This document shows positions 26,994 to 36,273 of a DNA stretch of 64,000 nt, piece after piece (position 1 is the first letter of the stretch; each line of letters begins with the position of its first letter). The position numbers and the translations under genes are program-made. The stretch covers positions 2,790,001-2,854,000 of the forward strand of contig CAVSMC010000001.1 in the NCBI GenBank assembly GCA_963728935.1. The letters run 5' to 3'. The notes below the pieces were generated by a model. It did not search any database and was not told where the DNA came from. It saw nothing but the letters and a program-made list of their open reading frames with translations. The stretch is from CAVSMC01 sp963728935 (GTDB lineage: Bacteria > Pseudomonadota > Gammaproteobacteria > Burkholderiales > Casimicrobiaceae).

Positions 26994-27599
26994 ATGGACG
27001 AAACGATGATCGAACGGCTTCGCATTCGCGACGTCGTCGAGAATTGGGCGTTGTGGCGCGACGCCGGCGACTGGCAGCGCTTCGCCGGCGTCTGGCACGC
27101 CGACGCCCGCACGATGGCGACATGGTTCCAGGGACCGGCGCAGCGCTTCATCGAAGTGAGCCGCGAAGGATGGAACAAGGGTGTCAGCATCCTCCATTTT
27201 CTCGGCGGCTCGTCGATCGACGTCGCCGGCAGCCGCGCGATCGCGCAGACGAAGATGACGATCTCGCAGCGTGCCGCCGTCGACGGCGTCGTCTGCGACG
27301 TCGTCTGTACGGGACGTTTCTACGATTTCTTCGAGAAGCGCGACGACGTTTGGGCGATCGTTCTGCGACAGCCGATCTACGAAAAGGACCGGCTCGATCC
27401 GGTCGATCCCGCTGCAAAGCTGCAGCTTTCGAACGACCTGCTCGAGCAGTTTCCCGAAGGCTATCGGCACCTCGCCTATGTGCAGACGAAGATCGGCTTC
27501 ACGGTGAAGCGCGACATGCCGACGCTGCGCGGTCCGATGGTTGAGCGACTCTATTCGACGGGCGCCGCGTGGCTGCGCGGCGACGCGCTCGACTGGTAG
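26994..27599 (+). CDS. SnoaL/NTF2-like protein
   Basis: The 201-residue protein fits the SnoaL-like fold: RLRIRDVVENWALWRDAGDWQRFAGVWHADA at the start and a conserved ARTMATWFQGP. The beta-rich remainder ends WLRGDALDW. Many relatives lie in aromatic catabolism operons, but catalytic residues cannot be assigned here. It starts at ATG 26994, 11 bases after the binding-protein stop, and is followed by a REP-like repeat. Confidence 0.75.
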   Translation: MDETMIERLRIRDVVENWALWRDAGDWQRFAGVWHADARTMATWFQGPAQRFIEVSREGWNKGVSILHFLGGSSIDVAGSRAIAQTKMTISQRAAVDGVVCDVVCTGRFYDFFEKRDDVWAIVLRQPIYEKDRLDPVDPAAKLQLSNDLLEQFPEGYRHLAYVQTKIGFTVKRDMPTLRGPMVERLYSTGAAWLRGDALDW

Positions 27600-27601
27600 T
27601 C

Positions 27602-27672
27602 ATTCCCGCGAACGCGGGAATCCAGCGTCTTGCGACGAAAAACGACACTGGGTCCCCGCGTACGCGCTGACG
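27602..27672. repeat. Paired palindromic (REP-like) element, copy 2
   Basis: ATTCCCGCG-AA-CGCGGGAAT at 27602-27621 is perfect. After CCAGCGTC and an inner spacer, a decayed partner GTCCCCGCG-TA-CGCG follows near 27652. It lies between convergent genes and may act as their shared 3' structure. Confidence 0.75.
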
Positions 27673-27675
27673 ACA

Positions 27676-28272
27676 TTATCGCTTCGTCGCGCGCTCGGGT
27701 CCGACGCCGATCGGCGGCGGCGCGAGGTTCGCAATCCGCCGGAAGAGCTCGCGCATGTCGCGCGTCGCGTCGACGCCGACCAGCGGATCGCGGTTCGAGT
27801 TGAACTCGGCGTCGATCGGCGCCCAGTCCTGCGCGCTCAGTGATTGCGCGGCCGCGGGCAGCACCTGCTGCTCTTCGGTGTTCATGTGCTTCCAATGGAA
27901 GTCGAGGTAGCGCTCGAGCGTCGCGGCGAACGCCGGCTGGCCGACGGCGCCGCTGCGGCGGAATTCCGCCAGCGCATTCTTCAGCGATTCGATCGCGTCG
28001 CGGCCGGCGACGTGCTCGCGCTCGAGCTCTTCGAGCACGGGACCGATTTCGGGGCGGCGCAAGCGCACCGCGGGAAAGAGGTAGCGATCTTCCTTCGGAT
28101 GATGCAGCTTCTCGGGGAACGCTTCGATATAGCGCAGCATCGCGTCCATCAGATCGAAGTCCGGCGTCATCCGGCCCGCTCCGACCTCCGCGACGAGGTA
28201 GCGCAATCCCTCGAGCACCGCCGCGATCGAGCGATGTTCGTCACGAATGATCGCCAGCGCCTTCATGTCCAT
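27676..28272 (-). CDS. Hemerythrin-domain protein
   Basis: The 198-residue protein begins IIRDEHRSIAAVLEGL. The iron-binding pattern follows: H in DEHR, HHPKED (His and Glu), EREHVAGRD and HWKHMNTEEQQVLP. Such proteins bind O2, NO or iron in the cytoplasm. It lies 13 bases downstream of livF, in the same direction, and may be the last gene of the lig-liv run, though a link to transport is not evident. ATG 28272 or 28266 could be the start. Confidence 0.88.
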   Translation of the reverse strand: MDMKALAIIRDEHRSIAAVLEGLRYLVAEVGAGRMTPDFDLMDAMLRYIEAFPEKLHHPKEDRYLFPAVRLRRPEIGPVLEELEREHVAGRDAIESLKNALAEFRRSGAVGQPAFAATLERYLDFHWKHMNTEEQQVLPAAAQSLSAQDWAPIDAEFNSNRDPLVGVDATRDMRELFRRIANLAPPPIGVGPERATKR

Positions 28273-28285
28273 CGCCCTCGCGTGT

Positions 28286-28990
28286 TCAGGCCGACACCGC
28301 CACGAGCCGGTGCAGCAGGTCGGGATCGTTGAGCAGGCTCTCGCTGTCCGAGCGGTGCACGACGCGGCCGCGGTCGAGCACGAGCGCCTTCTTCGTGAGC
28401 GACAACGCGAGCTTCGCGTGTTGCTCGACGACGATCACCGCCATCCCCCCCTGTGAGACGAGATCGTCGATCACCCCCATCAGCTCCTGCACGATGATCG
28501 GAGCGAGCCCTTCCATCGGCTCGTCGAGAAGCAGCAGCCTCGGATTGACCATCAGCGCACGCGCGATCGCGAGCATCTGTTGCTCGCCGCCCGAGAGCTG
28601 GTTGCCGTAGTTCTCGCGCCGCTCCTCGAGCCGCGGGAACAGCTTGTAGATGCGCTCGACCGTCCACTGGCCGGGACGCGCGACCGCGGTCAGATGCTCC
28701 TCGACGGTGAGCGACGGAAACATGAATCGCTCCTGCGGCACCCAGCCGAGCCCGGCGTGCGCGCGCCGATGCGTTGGGAGCGCGGCGAGGTCGCCGCCGC
28801 GCCAGCGCAGCGCGCCGCGATGCACGCGGGTGAGGCCCATCAGCGTGACGAGCAGCGTCGTCTTGCCGACGCCGTTGCGGCCGAGCAGCGCGAGGGTGTC
28901 GCCTTCGTCGAGCGACAGCGAGACGTCCTCGAGCACGACCGAATCGCCGTACCCTGCGCTCACCTGGTCGACGGCGACGAGCTCAGCCAT
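28286..28990 (-). CDS. livF: LivF-type ABC transporter ATPase, aromatic-acid transporter
   Basis: The 234-residue ATPase has Walker A LLGRNGVGKTT, the signature LSGGEQQMLAIARAL, Walker B LLLLDEPMEGLAP and the switch histidine in VIVVEQHA. It overlaps livG by eight bases. With LivG, LivM, LivH and LivK it forms a complete Liv-type importer whose genes directly follow the protocatechuate pathway genes, so it probably imports protocatechuate, vanillate or a related acid. Confidence 0.92.
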   Translation of the reverse strand: MAELVAVDQVSAGYGDSVVLEDVSLSLDEGDTLALLGRNGVGKTTLLVTLMGLTRVHRGALRWRGGDLAALPTHRRAHAGLGWVPQERFMFPSLTVEEHLTAVARPGQWTVERIYKLFPRLEERRENYGNQLSGGEQQMLAIARALMVNPRLLLLDEPMEGLAPIIVQELMGVIDDLVSQGGMAVIVVEQHAKLALSLTKKALVLDRGRVVHRSDSESLLNDPDLLHRLVAVSA

Positions 28991-29735
28991 GCTGCGCCTC
29001 GCCCAGATAGACCTCTTTCACGCGCTTGTCGGCGGCGATTTCGCTCGGCGTCGCTTCGGTCAGCACCTTGCCGCCGACGAGCACGGTGATCCGCTCGGCG
29101 AAACGAAAGACGAGATCCATGTCGTGCTCGATGAACACGATCGTCACGTCGCGCGGCAGCGCGGCGATGACGCCGAAGAGCTCGGCGCTTTCGGCCGATG
29201 GAATGCCGGCGGCGGGCTCGTCGAGCAGCAGGATCGACGGCTTCGTCGCAAGCGCGAGCGCGATCTCCACGAGGCGTTGCTTGCCATAGGGAAGATTGCG
29301 CGTCAGCGTGTCGGCGTCGCCGGCGAGATGCAGCGTGTCGAGCAGCTTCATCGCCTCGTCGATCGCCGGACGTTGCGTGGAGACCGTCCGATACCAGATG
29401 CGCGCACGTCCTTCGCGCTCGCAAATCGCGAGCACGACCGATTCGAGCACGGTGAGGCCGGGGAACAGCGTGTTGATCTGGAACGTACGCGTCATGCCGC
29501 GCTTCACGCGCGCGTGCTGCGGCAGCTCGGTGATCCGCTCGTCGCCGAAGAAGACATCGCCGCCGCTCGGCGGCAGCAGACCAGTGAGAAGGTTGATCAG
29601 CGTCGTCTTGCCGGCGCCGTTCGGACCGATCAGCGCGTGCCGTGCGCCTGGGGCGAAGTCGAGCGTGACGTCGCTCACGGCGTTGAACGCGCCGAACTGC
29701 TTCGACAGCCGTTGCGTTCGCAGTGCTGACGTCAT
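28983..29735 (-). CDS. livG: LivG-type ABC transporter ATPase, aromatic-acid transporter
   Basis: The 250-residue ATPase has Walker A IGPNGAGKTT, an LPYGKQRLVEIALAL signature region, Walker B LLLDEPAAG and the H-loop FIEHD. ATG 29735 overlaps the livM TGA (ATGA). The long open frame upstream of 29735 is a shadow of livM. Confidence 0.92.
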   Translation of the reverse strand: MTSALRTQRLSKQFGAFNAVSDVTLDFAPGARHALIGPNGAGKTTLINLLTGLLPPSGGDVFFGDERITELPQHARVKRGMTRTFQINTLFPGLTVLESVVLAICEREGRARIWYRTVSTQRPAIDEAMKLLDTLHLAGDADTLTRNLPYGKQRLVEIALALATKPSILLLDEPAAGIPSAESAELFGVIAALPRDVTIVFIEHDMDLVFRFAERITVLVGGKVLTEATPSEIAADKRVKEVYLGEAQHG

Positions 29736-30766
29736 CGTGCGCCCCGCCTGGCGCGCAGACGCGCGTACAGCGCCTCGACCCCGCCGAGAACGCCGCCGCG
29801 GGCGAACAGCACGATCACGACGAGCAGCACGCCGATCCAGAACTGCCAGTACACCGGATTGATGCCGGAAAGGCAATCCTTCGCGATCATGAAGATCGCC
29901 GCGCCGACAAGCCCTCCGTAGAGGCGTCCGGTTCCGCCCAACACGAGCATGATCATCAATTCGGCGGAGCGGTCGAAGCCGAGCGTGTCGAGGCCGACGA
30001 ACTGCGTGGTCTGCGCGAGCAGCGCGCCGGCCACGCCGGCCATCGCGGCGCTCAGCGCGAAGATCGCGCGCAGGCGCTCCGCGACCGGCGCGCCGATCGC
30101 GGGCGTGCGCCTCACGTTCTCTCGAATGCCTCGCAGACTGAGTCCGAACGGCGAGTTGACGATCCGGCGTGCGACGACGAACAGGATGAACGCGACGACG
30201 AGCGCGTAGACGTAGGCGGTGCGGCCCGCGAGATCGAAGCTGAACAGGCCCAGCACCTTCCACATCGTCACACCGGACAACCCGTCGATGCCGCCGGTGA
30301 TGAACGACGCCTTGTTCGCAGCCTCCCACAGCATCAGGCCGATGCCGAGCGTCACCATCAGCCGCGTGAGATCGCTGCCGCGCACGACGAGGAAGCTCGC
30401 CGCGTAGCCGCCGATCGCGGCGGTGATCGCGGCGGCCGCGAGCGCGCTGAGCGGCTCGCCCCAGCCGTGGACGGCCAGCAGTCCCGCCGTGTAGGCGCCG
30501 ATGCCGAAGAACGCCGCGTGCCCGAGCGAGACGATGCCCGCGTAACCGAGGATCAGGTCGAGCGTGACGGCGAACAGGCCGATGATCAGGATCTGGCTTC
30601 CCAGCACGAGATAGCTCGGCAGCAGGAAGAACGCGGCCACGGGGACGAGCCAGAACGCGATCTCGAGCGGACGCCAGCGATCGTGCGGCAAGCGCGGCGC
30701 GACCGCGCGCAAGGCGGTCGATTGCGCGACCGTCGACGACGATGCGGATGCGGCGGCGTCGGTCAT
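29732..30766 (-). CDS. livM: LivM-type permease, aromatic-acid transporter
   Basis: The 344-residue membrane protein shows the BPD_transp_2 pattern with about nine hydrophobic segments. The family stretch IVSLGHAAFFGIGAYTAGLL lies near residues 71-92 and LGGTGRLYGGLVGA near 270-285, with the cytoplasmic coupling loop RIVNSPFGLSLRGIREN. It lies 15 bases after livH. Confidence 0.9.
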   Translation of the reverse strand: MTDAAASASSSTVAQSTALRAVAPRLPHDRWRPLEIAFWLVPVAAFFLLPSYLVLGSQILIIGLFAVTLDLILGYAGIVSLGHAAFFGIGAYTAGLLAVHGWGEPLSALAAAAITAAIGGYAASFLVVRGSDLTRLMVTLGIGLMLWEAANKASFITGGIDGLSGVTMWKVLGLFSFDLAGRTAYVYALVVAFILFVVARRIVNSPFGLSLRGIRENVRRTPAIGAPVAERLRAIFALSAAMAGVAGALLAQTTQFVGLDTLGFDRSAELMIMLVLGGTGRLYGGLVGAAIFMIAKDCLSGINPVYWQFWIGVLLVVIVLFARGGVLGGVEALYARLRARRGAR

Positions 30767-30781
30767 CCTTCCGCGTGACCT

Positions 30782-31648
30782 TTAGGCACGGCGGCCGTAC
30801 AACCCGGTCGGAAAGACGATCAACAGGACGATCATCAGCACGTAGATGATGAACGCGCCGACTTGCGGCACATAGTACTTGCCGGTGACGTCGAAGATGC
30901 CGAGGATCATCGCGGCGACGAGTGCGCCCTTGATCGTGCCCGCCCCGCCGACGGCGACGATCAGCAGGAAGTAGACCATGTACTTCAGCGGGAACGTCGG
31001 ATCGAGCCCGAGCACGTCGATTCCGAGCCCGCCGCCAAGCCCCGCGAGACCCGATCCGAGCGCGAAAGTGACGCCGAACACGCGATTGACGTTGATGCCG
31101 AGTCCGGCGGAAGCCGTCGCATTGTCGACCGACGCGCGAATTTGCGCGCCGAAGCGGGTGTGCTCGAGCAGATACCCGAGCGCGAGCGCGAGCGCGATCA
31201 CCACGGCGATCAGGAAGATGCGGTACGTCCCGAGATCGATTCCCGCCACGCGCACTTGTCCGCGCAGGAACTCCGGCAGCTGCACGGGTTGCTGCGACGG
31301 TCCGAAGTAGTACGTCGCCGCCGCGATCGATATGAATACGAGCCCGATCGAGAACAGCACCTGGTCGAGGGGGCTCGCCTTGTACAGACGCTGGTAGAGC
31401 GCGCGCTCGAGAACGATGCCGGCGGCCGCCGCGATGACGAACGCGAGCGGCAGCGTGGCGAGGAACGGGACGCCCGCGCGCGTCATCGCGATCACGCAGA
31501 CGTAGCCGCCCAGCATCGCGAACGCGCCGTGCGCTAGGTTGATGAAGTTCATCAGCCCCATCGTGACGCCGAGGCCGATGCTGATGATGAACAGCAGACT
31601 GCCGTAAGCGACGCCGTCGAACAGCACCCCGATGAGGTGCGCGATCAT
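30782..31648 (-). CDS. livH: LivH-type permease, aromatic-acid transporter
   Basis: The 288-residue permease starts with a helix and the typical MGLMNFINLAHGAFAMLGGYV near residues 30-50. The coupling loop LEHTRFGAQIRASVDN and VAVGGAGTIKGALVAAM follow. ATG 31648 lies about 140 bases after the livK stop; that gap shows nothing else recognisable. Confidence 0.9.
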   Translation of the reverse strand: MIAHLIGVLFDGVAYGSLLFIISIGLGVTMGLMNFINLAHGAFAMLGGYVCVIAMTRAGVPFLATLPLAFVIAAAAGIVLERALYQRLYKASPLDQVLFSIGLVFISIAAATYYFGPSQQPVQLPEFLRGQVRVAGIDLGTYRIFLIAVVIALALALGYLLEHTRFGAQIRASVDNATASAGLGINVNRVFGVTFALGSGLAGLGGGLGIDVLGLDPTFPLKYMVYFLLIVAVGGAGTIKGALVAAMILGIFDVTGKYYVPQVGAFIIYVLMIVLLIVFPTGLYGRRA

Positions 31649-31786
31649 GCGTGGGCGCTACCGCGATCGGTCACCGCGCGGCCTCCAACGGTCGCCGGCA
31701 TGCGAAAGTCGAGCGTCGGCCGCAAGGCGCGATTCGCGATTGCTCGTACGGGCTCAGCGCTTCGCGCTCGGAGCCGACCTCGCCGC

Positions 31787-32971
31787 TCACACGCCTGGAT
31801 CCTTCACATTCTCGACTTTGTCGAACTCGATGCTCCACGGCTTGCCGTCGACCATCTCGACCTTGCGGATGTAGACGGTCTGAATCGGGTCGCGGCTGCC
31901 CGGATCGATCGTCATCGGCCCGCGCGGGCTCGTCCACTTCATGCCCTTCATCGCTTCGACGAGCTTGTCGCCGTCGGCATCGGCACCCGCCTTCTTCACC
32001 GCTTCGTAGATCAGATGCATGCCGTCGTAGCCGCCGACCGAGTGGAAGTTCGGCCGCATGCCGTTGTTCGCCTTCATGAAGCTGTCGACGTACGCCTTGT
32101 TCTCCGGCGAGTTGTGCGCCGCCGAGTAGTGGAACGACGTGACGACGCCGACCGCGACCGATCCCATGCTCTCGAGCAGATCGTCGTCGACGACGTCGCC
32201 GGTGCCGATCATCTGAATGCCGGCCTGCTTCAAGCCGCGATCGGCGAACTGCTTCATCACGCCCGATCCTTCACCCGAGGGAACGAACACGAACAGCGCA
32301 TCGGGCTTCGCGTCCTTCGCCCGCTGCAGGAACGGCGCGTAGTCGGGGTTGCGTAGCGGCACGCGGATCGATTCGATCACCTTGCCGCCGGCGTCGGTGA
32401 ATCGCCTGATGAACGTCTTCTCGGCGTCGATACCCGGGCCGTAGTCGGTGACGAGCGTGACGACCGACTTGATCTTGTTCTTCGCCGCCCAGTCGGCGAT
32501 CGGGCCGGTGACTTGCGGCAGCGTGAAGCCGGTGCGAACGATGTACGGCGATTTGGTCGTAATGATCGACGTCGCCGCTGCCATCACGATCATCGGCGTC
32601 TTCGCTTCGGTCGCGACCGGCGCTGCGGCAAGCGCGAGCGGCGTCAAGCCGAACCCGGCGAGCACCGTGACCTTGTCCTTGACGACGAGCTCCTGCGCGA
32701 TGCGCTTCGTCGTCTCCGGCGCGAGCCCGGTGTCGTCCTTGACGATCAGCTCGACCTTGCGGCCGGCGACGGTGTCGCCGTTCTTCTGCATGTAGAGCCG
32801 GCACGCTGCTTCGATCTGCTTGCCGGTCGACGCGAACGGACCGGTCAGCGGCAGGATCAATCCGATTTTCACCGGGTCGGCTGCGATCGACGGCAAAACC
32901 CACCCCGCGGCGAGCGCGGCAACGGCAGCCTGCAACATCCAGCGGCGAGCGCCGGCGAAACGGTACGACAT
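31787..32971 (-). CDS. livK: LivK-type substrate-binding protein, aromatic-acid transporter
   Basis: The 394-residue protein has an N-terminal signal (AAVAALAAGWVLPSIAA) and the Peripla_BP_6 fold beginning KIGLILPLTGPFASTGKQI. It is a paralogue of the orphan binding protein at 25807-26982. ATG 32971 has GGAGGATCTC upstream. The frame is open for a further 1.6 kb upstream, but only as a shadow of ligJ and ligB. Its position between the pathway enzymes and the permeases makes an aromatic acid the likely ligand. Confidence 0.9.
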   Translation of the reverse strand: MSYRFAGARRWMLQAAVAALAAGWVLPSIAADPVKIGLILPLTGPFASTGKQIEAACRLYMQKNGDTVAGRKVELIVKDDTGLAPETTKRIAQELVVKDKVTVLAGFGLTPLALAAAPVATEAKTPMIVMAAATSIITTKSPYIVRTGFTLPQVTGPIADWAAKNKIKSVVTLVTDYGPGIDAEKTFIRRFTDAGGKVIESIRVPLRNPDYAPFLQRAKDAKPDALFVFVPSGEGSGVMKQFADRGLKQAGIQMIGTGDVVDDDLLESMGSVAVGVVTSFHYSAAHNSPENKAYVDSFMKANNGMRPNFHSVGGYDGMHLIYEAVKKAGADADGDKLVEAMKGMKWTSPRGPMTIDPGSRDPIQTVYIRKVEMVDGKPWSIEFDKVENVKDPGV

Positions 32972-33009
32972 GAGATCCTCCTGTGCTACGGTTGGTATTG
33001 GCGACCGCG

Positions 33010-34035
33010 TCATCCTACACGCCCGGATCGCGGTTTGTACCGCGGAAAGACTCGTCGGGCGTTCAGCTCGAAAATCTTGCTCCGGTCGCTCTGCGACAGC
33101 CGTGCCACCGGATCGAGATAGCGACGCGTGTCGTCGTAATAGTGGCCGCTGTTCGGATCGATGCCGCGCACGGCGCCGATCATCTCGGAGGCGAACAGGA
33201 TGTTGTCGATCGGGACGACTTCGAGCAGCAGCTCGATCCCGGGCCGGTGATAGACGCACGTGTCGAAGAACACGTTGTTGCCCATCAGCTCGGCCGGCGA
33301 CGGCCGCTTCGCATCCTGCGCGATGCCGCGAAAGCGTCCCCAGTGGTACGGCACCGCGCCGCCGCCGTGCGGAATGATGAGCCGCAGCGTCGGGAAGTCC
33401 TTGAAGAGGTCGGACATCAGCAGCTGCATGAACGCCGTCGTGTCGGCGTTCAGATAATGCGCGCCGGTCGTGTGGAAGCACGGATTGCACGATGTGCTGA
33501 CGTGCACCATCGCCGGCACGTCTAGCTCGGCGATCTTTTCGTACAGCGGATACCACCAGCGGTCGCTGAGCGGCGGCTCCTTCCAATGGCCGCCCGATGG
33601 ATCGGGATTCAGGTTGCAGCCGATGAAGCCGTATTCGTTGATGCACCGCTCGAGCTCGCCGATGCACGTCTCCGGCCGCACGCCGGGCGACTGCGGCAGC
33701 ATGCAGACGCCGACGAAGTTGTCCGGGTACAGCGTGCAGACGCGATGAACGAGCTCGTTGCAGATCGCCGACCATTCGGCGCTCACCGCGGCGTCGCCGA
33801 TATGGTGCGCCATGAAGCTTGCGCGCGGCGAGAAGAACGTGACGTCGGTGCCGCGCTCGCGCTGCATCTTGAGCTGTGCGTTCTCGACGCTCGCGCGCAG
33901 TTCGTCGTCGCTGATCTTGAGCGACGAGCGCGACGGCTTTTGCGACGGGTCGGCAAGGCCGGCGATCTGCTGCTTGCGCCACGCTTCCAATGCGGCCGGC
34001 GCGGTCGTGTAATGCCCGTGGCAGTCGATGATCAT
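33010..34035 (-). CDS. ligJ: LigJ: 4-oxalomesaconate hydratase
   Basis: LigJ hydrates 4-oxalomesaconate to 4-carboxy-4-hydroxy-2-oxoadipate in protocatechuate 4,5-cleavage. The 341-residue amidohydrolase-family protein begins MIIDCHGHYTTAP with the metal-binding HxH and carries MVHVSTSC and LIIPHGGGAVPYHWGRF. VFPRYKP is at the end. Generic ACMSD-like amidohydrolases look similar, but the start and the neighbours favour LigJ. It lies 18 bases after ligB. Confidence 0.87.
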   Translation of the reverse strand: MIIDCHGHYTTAPAALEAWRKQQIAGLADPSQKPSRSSLKISDDELRASVENAQLKMQRERGTDVTFFSPRASFMAHHIGDAAVSAEWSAICNELVHRVCTLYPDNFVGVCMLPQSPGVRPETCIGELERCINEYGFIGCNLNPDPSGGHWKEPPLSDRWWYPLYEKIAELDVPAMVHVSTSCNPCFHTTGAHYLNADTTAFMQLLMSDLFKDFPTLRLIIPHGGGAVPYHWGRFRGIAQDAKRPSPAELMGNNVFFDTCVYHRPGIELLLEVVPIDNILFASEMIGAVRGIDPNSGHYYDDTRRYLDPVARLSQSDRSKIFELNARRVFPRYKPRSGRVG

Positions 34036-34053
34036 CGCGATGGTCCGTGCCCG

Positions 34054-34917
34054 TCAGGCCGCCCGTGCGAGCGCGCCGGCGCTGTTCTCGAGCACCATCA
34101 GACCGGCGGCCGTGTTCGAGATCGGGATGTGGTAGTGCGCGTGCACCTTGCTGACATCGCCGGTGAGCGCGCCGCGCGCCGCCATCCAGTTGACGAGCTC
34201 GAAGCCTTGCGCGCCGGCTTCGCGAACGATGTCGAGCGCGGAGTACTTTGCGAGCGCAGCGGGGTCGCCGACGAGCTTGTCCATGCAAAGCTCGTCGAAC
34301 GCCTTGTTGATGAAGCCCGCGCGCGTGCCGTCGAGCTGGTGCGAAAGCCCTCCGGTGCCGAGCACGACGACGCGCAGGTTCTCGTCGAACGATTCGATCG
34401 CGCGGCCGACGGTCTGGCCGAGCTTCAGGCAACGCGACGGCGACGGCCACGGATACTGCAGCGTGTTGATCGTGATCGGAACGAGCCGCACCGGCCACGA
34501 CGCCTGGTCCGGCCACAATAGCGCGAGCGGCAGCGTGACCGCGTGGTCGATCAACATCCGCTGGCACGTCGCCGGATCGAACTCCGCGTCGACCAGTCCC
34601 TCAATGATGTGCCACGACAGGTCCTGGTGGCCGCGCACCGGCGCGAGCGTCGGGATGCCCCAGCCTTCGTCGGCGTTGCGGTACTCAGGCGCGGCGCCGA
34701 TGCCGAACGTCGGCAGGTTGTCGAGGAAGTAGTTCAAGCCATGGTCGTTGTAGAACGCGACGACGACGTCGGGCTTCGCCTGTGCGAGCCACTCGCGCGC
34801 GCGCGGATAGCCGTCGAAGAACGGCTTCCAGTACGGGTCCTGCTGCAGGTTCTTCTCGATCGCACGCCCGATCGCCGGGACGTGCGACGTCATGATGCCG
34901 CCTACGATCGTCGCCAT
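34054..34917 (-). CDS. Class III extradiol dioxygenase beta subunit, second LigB paralogue
   Basis: The 287-residue LigB-fold protein starts IVGGIMTSHVPAIGRAI with the first iron-binding His, then has YNDHGLNYF, GHQDLSWHI and VLGTGGLSHQLDG. It is more distant from classical PmdB/LigB than the copy at 36274-37116. Gallate, a methylgallate or another catechol may be its real substrate; that is an inference. It forms a pair with the small alpha subunit two bases upstream. Confidence 0.8.
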   Translation of the reverse strand: MATIVGGIMTSHVPAIGRAIEKNLQQDPYWKPFFDGYPRAREWLAQAKPDVVVAFYNDHGLNYFLDNLPTFGIGAAPEYRNADEGWGIPTLAPVRGHQDLSWHIIEGLVDAEFDPATCQRMLIDHAVTLPLALLWPDQASWPVRLVPITINTLQYPWPSPSRCLKLGQTVGRAIESFDENLRVVVLGTGGLSHQLDGTRAGFINKAFDELCMDKLVGDPAALAKYSALDIVREAGAQGFELVNWMAARGALTGDVSKVHAHYHIPISNTAAGLMVLENSAGALARAA

Positions 34918-34919
34918 CG

Positions 34920-35264
34920 CTATCTCCCCGCCTCGACGAGCTTCTGCTTGAACGCTTCCTTCGTCATGCCCGTCTGCTGCGCGCCGACGTCCTGCACGTC
35001 GAGGCCGAAGATGCCGGCGAACTTGGCGAGATAGTAGATGTTGCCTCCGGCGGCGATCAGCGCGAGCACGTTGCGCGCGGCGACCGCGTTGCGCTGCTCG
35101 TCGCTCAAGCCGAACTTGCGGCAGTACGCTTCCTCGTCGCGCTTGAATTCGGCGCGGTTGTCCGCCGAGTTGAACGAATGGCACATCGCGTTGAGCGCGT
35201 AGCCCTTCTGCGCGAGCGCGCCGTCGAAGACGGTCGTTCCCGGAATTCCGTAGTCGCGTTTCAT
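34920..35264 (-). CDS. LigA-type extradiol dioxygenase alpha subunit, second copy
   Basis: The 114-residue helical protein matches the LigA family: IPGTTVFDGALAQKGYALNAMCHSF near the start and GGNIYYLAKFAGIFGLDVQDVG near the end. LigA subunits cap the LigB active site. It is a free-standing copy, unlike the alpha domain fused to PDC hydrolase at 37121-38419. It is two bases upstream of its LigB partner. Confidence 0.85.
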   Translation of the reverse strand: MKRDYGIPGTTVFDGALAQKGYALNAMCHSFNSADNRAEFKRDEEAYCRKFGLSDEQRNAVAARNVLALIAAGGNIYYLAKFAGIFGLDVQDVGAQQTGMTKEAFKQKLVEAGR

Positions 35265-35298
35265 GGTGTCGTCGGATTCTCAGACGCTCCGCGAATCG

Positions 35299-36252
35299 TC
35301 AAGCGGGCTCGGCGGCGAGCTGGCGCTCGAGCGTGGCGAGCGTCCGATAGCACGGAAGCACCTGCGCCACGCTCGCGTTGGGCTCGCGGCGCTCGCCGAT
35401 CGCCGCGACGAACTCCCGGTCCTGCAGCTCGATGCCGTTCATCGATACGTCGACCTTCGACACGTCGATCTTCGCCTCCTTGCCGTCGACCAGATCGTCG
35501 TAGCGCGCGATGTACGTGCCGGTGTCGCCGATATAGCGGAAGAACGTGCCGAGCGGCCCGTCGTTGTTGAACGACAGCGACAGCGTGCAGATCGCGCCGC
35601 TCGCCGATTTCAACTGGATCGACATGTCCATCGCGATGCCGAGCGTCGGATGGATCGGTCCCTGCAACGCGTGCGCCGCGACGATCGGCGCTCCGCTCTG
35701 CCATGCGAACAGGTCGATCGTGTGCGCCGCGTGGTGCCACAGCAGATGGTCGGTCCACGAGCGCGGCTGTCCAAGCGCATTGATGTTCGTGCGGCGGAAG
35801 AAGTACGTTTGCACGTCCATTTGCTGGATGTTGAAATCGCCTGCCGCGATCCTCTTATGGATCCATTGATGGCTCGGATTGAATCGCCTCGTGTGTCCCA
35901 CCATGGCGACCTTGCTGGCGCGCTTCTGCGCACGATCGACCGCCTCCGCGTCGACCAGATTGTCGGCGAGCGGGATTTCCACCTGCACGTGCTTGCCCGC
36001 TTCGAGGCATGCGATCGCCTGGCGCGCGTGGAGCTGCGTCGGCGTGGCGAGGATGACCGCGTCGACGTCTGAGCGCGCGAAGGCGTCGCCGAGCTCGGTC
36101 GTCACATGACCGACGCCGAACCGCTTGGCGACGTTCTGCGTCGCTTCGAGCGTGCGTCCGACCAGTGAGACGACCTCGACGCCGTCGATCTTCGCAAGCG
36201 CCTCGAGATGCTTGATACCGAACGCGCCGGCGCCGGCGAGACAAAGTTTCAT
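35299..36252 (-). CDS. ligC: LigC: 4-carboxy-2-hydroxymuconate-6-semialdehyde dehydrogenase
   Basis: LigC oxidises the ring-cleavage product of protocatechuate to 2-pyrone-4,6-dicarboxylate using NAD(P). The 317-residue Gfo/Idh/MocA-fold protein begins KLCLAGAGAFGIKHLEAL, has VEIPLADN in place of the sugar-type EKP, and carries TRRFNPSHQWIH and WHHAAHTIDLF. Those features fit LigC/PmdC. It lies between pmdB and the second ligA. Confidence 0.9.
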   Translation of the reverse strand: MKLCLAGAGAFGIKHLEALAKIDGVEVVSLVGRTLEATQNVAKRFGVGHVTTELGDAFARSDVDAVILATPTQLHARQAIACLEAGKHVQVEIPLADNLVDAEAVDRAQKRASKVAMVGHTRRFNPSHQWIHKRIAAGDFNIQQMDVQTYFFRRTNINALGQPRSWTDHLLWHHAAHTIDLFAWQSGAPIVAAHALQGPIHPTLGIAMDMSIQLKSASGAICTLSLSFNNDGPLGTFFRYIGDTGTYIARYDDLVDGKEAKIDVSKVDVSMNGIELQDREFVAAIGERREPNASVAQVLPCYRTLATLERQLAAEPA

Positions 36253-36273
36253 GGTTGCCGTTCCTTCGCGCGC

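Noticed and set aside
32972..34567. Extension of livK upstream to give a 926-residue protein
   Set aside because: It overlaps ligJ and ligB in another frame. The signal peptide and ribosome site mark the true livK start at 32971.
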